Positions 6,257-8,408 of a stretch of DNA of 8,408 nt are shown one piece after another. Positions within the stretch are counted from its first letter, which is position 1. The number at the start of each line of letters is the position of its first letter. A program made the translations under genes and the position numbers. Origin of the DNA: an uncultured Clostridia bacterium (GTDB taxonomy: Bacteria; Bacillota; Clostridia; Oscillospirales; Acutalibacteraceae); NCBI GenBank assembly GCA_945971755.1, contig CAMFPJ010000060.1:1-8408 (forward strand). The letters run 5' to 3'. The notes beneath the pieces were generated by a model. The model saw only the letters and a program-made list of their open reading frames with translations, did no database searches and was not told the origin of the DNA.

Positions 6257-7484
6257 ACCCTTCAAAGCAATAAGACCGACTGTTGACAAAGCAGACAAAG
6301 TCGGCGCACTTCCTTATGACGTAATGAATTCCGACGAGGCAAGAGAAATGGTAAAGGGCAATCCATATTCTTTCCTGCACGTTGACAAGGCAGAAATCGA
6401 CTTGCCGAGGGATACCTACATTTACGATGAAAGTGTTTACGAAAAAGCAAAGGAAAACCTTGAAAAGTTAATTGCTGACGGTGTTTTGGTTGAAGACTCA
6501 AAACCCATGCTTTATATTTACAGGCAGGTTATGAACGGCAGAGCCCAAACAGGTCTTGTAGGTTGCACCGCAGTTGACGATTATATAAACAACGTTATTA
6601 AAAAACACGAGTTTACAAGAGCCGACAAAGAGGCAGACCGTATTCACCACGTTGACACATTAAATGCCAACACAGGTCCCATTTTCTTAACCCACCGTGA
6701 GAATAAGACTGTTTCAAAAATTGTTTCAGATTGGAAAGAAAGCCACACTCCTGTTTATGACTTTATCTGTGAGGACGGCGTTTCCCAAACAGTATGGGTT
6801 ATTGATGATGACGAAACTGTAAATAAACTTGTAAGCGAATATGCAAATATTCCGTATCTTTATATTGCAGACGGACACCATCGCTGTGCGTCAGCCGTTA
6901 AAGTCGGTCAAAAAAGAAGAGGCGAGGGCGAATACGACAAAAATGCTGAATTTAACTTCTTTCTTTCGGTAATCTTCCCTTGTGATGAGTTAAAAATTAT
7001 GGACTATAACCGTGTCATTGCCGACCTTAACGGACTTACCGAAAAGGAATTTTTTAACGCACTCGGCGATAAGTTTACGGTTACGCTTGTAGGCGAAAAT
7101 GCATACTCACCAAAAGAACGCCACGAGTTCGGAATGTATTTGGGCGGCAATTGGTATTCATTAAAAGCAAAGCAGGAATTTATTGACGAAACTGACCCTG
7201 TTCTTTCTCTTGACGTTTCAATTTTGCAAAACAGTGTAATTGCACCTATTCTGGGTATCCTTGACCCGAGAACAGACAAACGAATTGATTTTGTCGGGGG
7301 AATCAGAGGACTTTCGGAACTGGAAAGAAGAGTAAATAACGGAATGAAGCTTGCTTTCTCAATGTACCCAACCTCATTAACGGAACTGATGAATATTGCA
7401 GATGCAGGAAAGGTTATGCCGCCTAAATCAACTTGGTTTGAGCCAAAACTTTTGTCGGGACTTTTCATTCATAAACTTTCATAA
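6243..7484 (+). CDS. DUF1015 family protein
   Basis: A 413-residue soluble protein matching DUF1015 (Pfam PF06245) across its length. Recognisable landmarks are LPYDVM (23-28), SFLHVDKAE (43-51), KHEFTRADKEADR (121-133), the hallmark YIADGHHRCASA (207-218) and the C-terminal MPPKSTWFEPKLLSGLF (392-408). No signal peptide or membrane helix is seen, so it is probably cytoplasmic. No biochemical function is established for the family that I can cite; the ADGHHR motif resembles the D/E-G-H-x-R signature of ParB/sulfiredoxin-like folds, which is only an inference. The frame is open to 6021, but the ATG at 6243 is chosen because AAAGGA (6228-6233) sits 9 nt before it and family similarity starts at MAILKPFKAIRP. 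It is the last gene of the operon and is followed by a strong terminator. Confidence 0.92.
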   Translation: MAILKPFKAIRPTVDKADKVGALPYDVMNSDEAREMVKGNPYSFLHVDKAEIDLPRDTYIYDESVYEKAKENLEKLIADGVLVEDSKPMLYIYRQVMNGRAQTGLVGCTAVDDYINNVIKKHEFTRADKEADRIHHVDTLNANTGPIFLTHRENKTVSKIVSDWKESHTPVYDFICEDGVSQTVWVIDDDETVNKLVSEYANIPYLYIADGHHRCASAVKVGQKRRGEGEYDKNAEFNFFLSVIFPCDELKIMDYNRVIADLNGLTEKEFFNALGDKFTVTLVGENAYSPKERHEFGMYLGGNWYSLKAKQEFIDETDPVLSLDVSILQNSVIAPILGILDPRTDKRIDFVGGIRGLSELERRVNNGMKLAFSMYPTSLTELMNIADAGKVMPPKSTWFEPKLLSGLFIHKLS

Positions 7485-7494
7485 TTGAAAATTT

Positions 7495-7519
7495 AGCCCC
7501 GAGCTGTGCTCGGGGTTTT
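7495..7519. terminator. Intrinsic terminator between convergent genes
   Basis: A perfect 8-bp GC-rich stem, CCCCGAGC (7497-7504) and GCTCGGGG (7508-7515), surrounds a TGT loop and is followed by TTTTCTT on the plus strand. It lies 12 bp after the DUF1015 stop. The leftward alkD gene stops immediately on the other side (7521). On the minus strand the hairpin is followed by CTAAATTTTC, a weaker T-tract, so it may also serve alkD. The T-run of the terminator nearly touches the alkD stop codon. Confidence 0.9.
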
Positions 7520-7520
7520 C

Positions 7521-8201
7521 TTATTTAAGTGTTCTTAAATATTCCTTTTGTTCATCTGTAATTCGGTAGCTTTCTATGGCTTTTTGAATAGTCTTTCTGT
7601 GAGTCCATTCTTGAAGTTTACGGTTCTCAATAAACTTTATTGTGCTATCCCACTGCTTTGCAAGAGCTGTTGCAAAGAACCAAGCAATCATCATATTTAT
7701 GTAGTATTCGTCACTTCGAATTTCTGCAATTCTCGGGAAATAACTTTCGTCAAAATCTTCATCAAGAAAGTGAGACATAATCATTTCTATTGCAAATCTT
7801 TTTGTGAAAACTTCGTTTGAATTAAACCAACGCTCAATATCTTTTTTAAGTCTATCTCTGTTTTTCTTAAATGCTTTAGGACTTAAAAGGTCGCAGGTAG
7901 CCCAGTTGTCAATAAAAGGTAATTGCAAATCAATATATTGGATTACCTTGTCATAATCTTTAAGTTCGGAAATAATAAAGCCAGCCAAATTATTCTCGTC
8001 ATAATACTCGTGCGGTAAATCACGTAAAAACACGTCAATTTCGGGATTCTTTGCAAGTTCTTTTGCCATTTTTCTAAGAGTCGGCGTGCGAACACCGATT
8101 ACCCGTTCAAAGCTTATACCCGGCATTAGCTTTAATTGAAATTCCTTGTATTTTAAGTCCTGCTCACTTAATAATCTATCTTTAATTTCCTCAATTATCA
8201 T
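7521..8201 (-). CDS. DNA alkylation repair protein, AlkD-like HEAT-repeat glycosylase
   Basis: A 226-residue all-helical protein of the DNA alkylation repair family (PF08713). AlkD excises N3- and N7-alkylated purines from DNA without flipping the base. The residues important in Bacillus cereus AlkD (W109, D113, R148, W187) have counterparts here with identical spacing within each pair: DNWATCD gives W100 and D104, VFTKRFAIEM gives R135, and MIAWFFATALAK gives W174. GVRTPTLRKMAKE (36-48) and NLAGFIISEL (71-80) are further family landmarks. Length is normal or slightly short. I start at the ATG at 8201, with AAGGAG (8213-8208) 6 nt upstream; a longer in-frame reading to 8318 runs through a terminator hairpin and the 3' end of another gene and is not real. 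Catalytic residues appear intact, so activity is expected, though substrate range is not shown. Confidence 0.92.
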   Translation of the reverse strand: MIIEEIKDRLLSEQDLKYKEFQLKLMPGISFERVIGVRTPTLRKMAKELAKNPEIDVFLRDLPHEYYDENNLAGFIISELKDYDKVIQYIDLQLPFIDNWATCDLLSPKAFKKNRDRLKKDIERWFNSNEVFTKRFAIEMIMSHFLDEDFDESYFPRIAEIRSDEYYINMMIAWFFATALAKQWDSTIKFIENRKLQEWTHRKTIQKAIESYRITDEQKEYLRTLK

Positions 8202-8216
8202 ATCTGTCTCCTTAAC

Positions 8217-8241
8217 AAAAACTGCCCTCTTTCGAGAGCAG
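8217..8241 (-). terminator. Intrinsic terminator-like hairpin upstream of the alkD-like gene
   Basis: On the minus strand CTGCTCTC (8241-8234), a GAAA tetraloop and GAGGGCAG (8229-8222) form an 8-bp stem with one G-U pair, followed by five T, then GTT. It begins 6 bp after the stop of the upstream partial gene, so it looks like that gene's terminator, yet it ends only 3 nt before the alkD ribosome binding site (8213-8208). Confidence 0.75.
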
Positions 8242-8247
8242 ACTTTT

Positions 8248-8346
8248 TTATTTGTGAGATGCGCAGCCTTGGCAGCCACCGGGGCAGCCGAATTCTTTTT
8301 TGCCCTCTTGTGTGTCACGGTAATACTGCGTGTGAGTATCTCTGTG
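8248..8346 (-). CDS. 3' end of an unidentified gene with a Cys-rich tail (partial)
   Basis: About 33 codons are open on the minus strand, ending in TAA at 8250-8248. The last residues are EFGCPGGCQGCASHK, with a Cys-x3-Cys-x2-Cys cluster that could bind a metal or iron-sulfur cluster. Support for a real gene end is the position right before a terminator-like hairpin and a leftward orientation matching alkD. The frame stays open through the left arm and loop of the inverted repeat and meets TGA (8352-8350) inside the right arm, next to the adapter. That is what one would see if the right arm is a chimeric copy and the true gene body is missing. I cannot name the family from this fragment. Confidence 0.45.
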   Translation of the reverse strand, partial: HRDTHTQYYRDTQEGKKEFGCPGGCQGCASHK

Positions 8347-8365
8347 TACTCACACGCAGTATTAC
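8320..8365. repeat. Perfect 19-bp inverted repeat touching the adapter junction
   Basis: GTAATACTGCGTGTGAGTA (8320-8338) and its exact reverse complement (8347-8365) flank the loop TCTCTGTG. The right arm ends at the very base before the Nextera mosaic end, and the repeat would continue no further because the insert stops there. This pattern suits either a fold-back (self-primed) library chimera or a real palindrome cut by the transposase. The left arm is inside an open coding frame. Confidence 0.9.
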
Positions 8366-8408
8366 CTGTCTCTTATACACATCTGACGCTGCCGACGAAG
8401 GCTTAGGT
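8366..8408. other. Nextera sequencing adapter (artefact, not genomic)
   Basis: CTGTCTCTTATACACATCT (8366-8384) is the reverse complement of the Tn5 mosaic end, and GACGCTGCCGACGA (8385-8398) completes the Nextera read-1 adapter. The next eight bases, AGGCTTAG (8399-8406), are the reverse complement of the i5 index CTAAGCCT (sold as S508/N508), and the final GT is the start of the P5 sequence. The match is exact over all bases. Translated on the plus strand, this gives the SYTHLTLPT tail seen in many spurious metagenomic proteins. It should be trimmed. Confidence 0.99.

Noticed and set aside
7004..7468. 154-codon minus-strand open frame opposite the DUF1015 gene
   Set aside because: Antisense shadow of a well-supported gene with conserved family motifs; no ribosome site seen.
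8202..8318. N-terminal extension of the alkD frame by 39 codons
   Set aside because: It crosses a terminator hairpin and the 3' end of another gene, is low-complexity Lys/Ala-rich, and ignores the AAGGAG-preceded ATG at 8201 where family similarity begins.
8146..8406. Plus-strand open frame of 86 codons ending in SYTHLTLPTKA
   Set aside because: It runs antisense to alkD, and its last residues are translated Nextera adapter. A known type of spurious protein.

Overview
The window reads as one contig end from a member of the Firmicutes, most likely an anaerobic gut-type clostridium (Oscillospiraceae/Lachnospiraceae-like), probably assembled from Illumina data. The grounds are the AT-leaning composition, strong AGGAGG-type ribosome binding sites, TATAAT-type and extended -10 promoters, and gene families common in Clostridia (long-form GH3 beta-glucosidase, RmuC, SBP_bac_5 lipoprotein, VanZ-like, DUF1015, AlkD-like HEAT protein). 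The taxonomic call is an inference from gene style, not from a marker gene.

Layout. Bases 1-190 hold no convincing gene; they contain two hairpins, one of which (83-130) is a plausible terminator for the leftward GH3 gene. Two leftward genes follow: a GH3 glycoside hydrolase (191-2641) and, upstream of it, rmuC (2741-4069). A 133-bp divergent intergenic region (4070-4202) carries one promoter in each direction. Rightward from it runs a compact three-gene operon (4203-7484): an extracytoplasmic oligopeptide-type solute-binding lipoprotein, a VanZ-like membrane protein, and a DUF1015 protein, joined by 4-nt and 14-nt overlaps. It ends in a strong GC-rich terminator (7495-7519) that also separates it from the convergent leftward AlkD-like DNA glycosylase gene (7521-8201). 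Upstream of that lie another terminator-like hairpin and the last ~33 codons of an unidentified leftward gene with a Cys-rich tail.

The last 43 bases (8366-8408) are not genomic. They are an exact Nextera/Tn5 mosaic end plus the read-1 adapter, followed by eight bases matching an i5 index and the first two bases of P5. The perfect 19-bp inverted repeat abutting the adapter (8320-8365) may be a fold-back chimera. Biological interpretation should stop near 8338-8346.

Functionally this is mostly housekeeping and accessory metabolism: cytoplasmic hydrolysis of beta-linked oligosaccharides (GH3), genome maintenance (RmuC, AlkD), and a surface-associated operon of unknown purpose. I see no convincing novel system such as a CRISPR array, defence island, mobile element, tRNA or rRNA. 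The items most worth checking are the adapter/fold-back end, the orphan SBP-VanZ-DUF1015 operon, the ADGHHR motif of the DUF1015 protein, and the terminator hairpin in the alkD leader.
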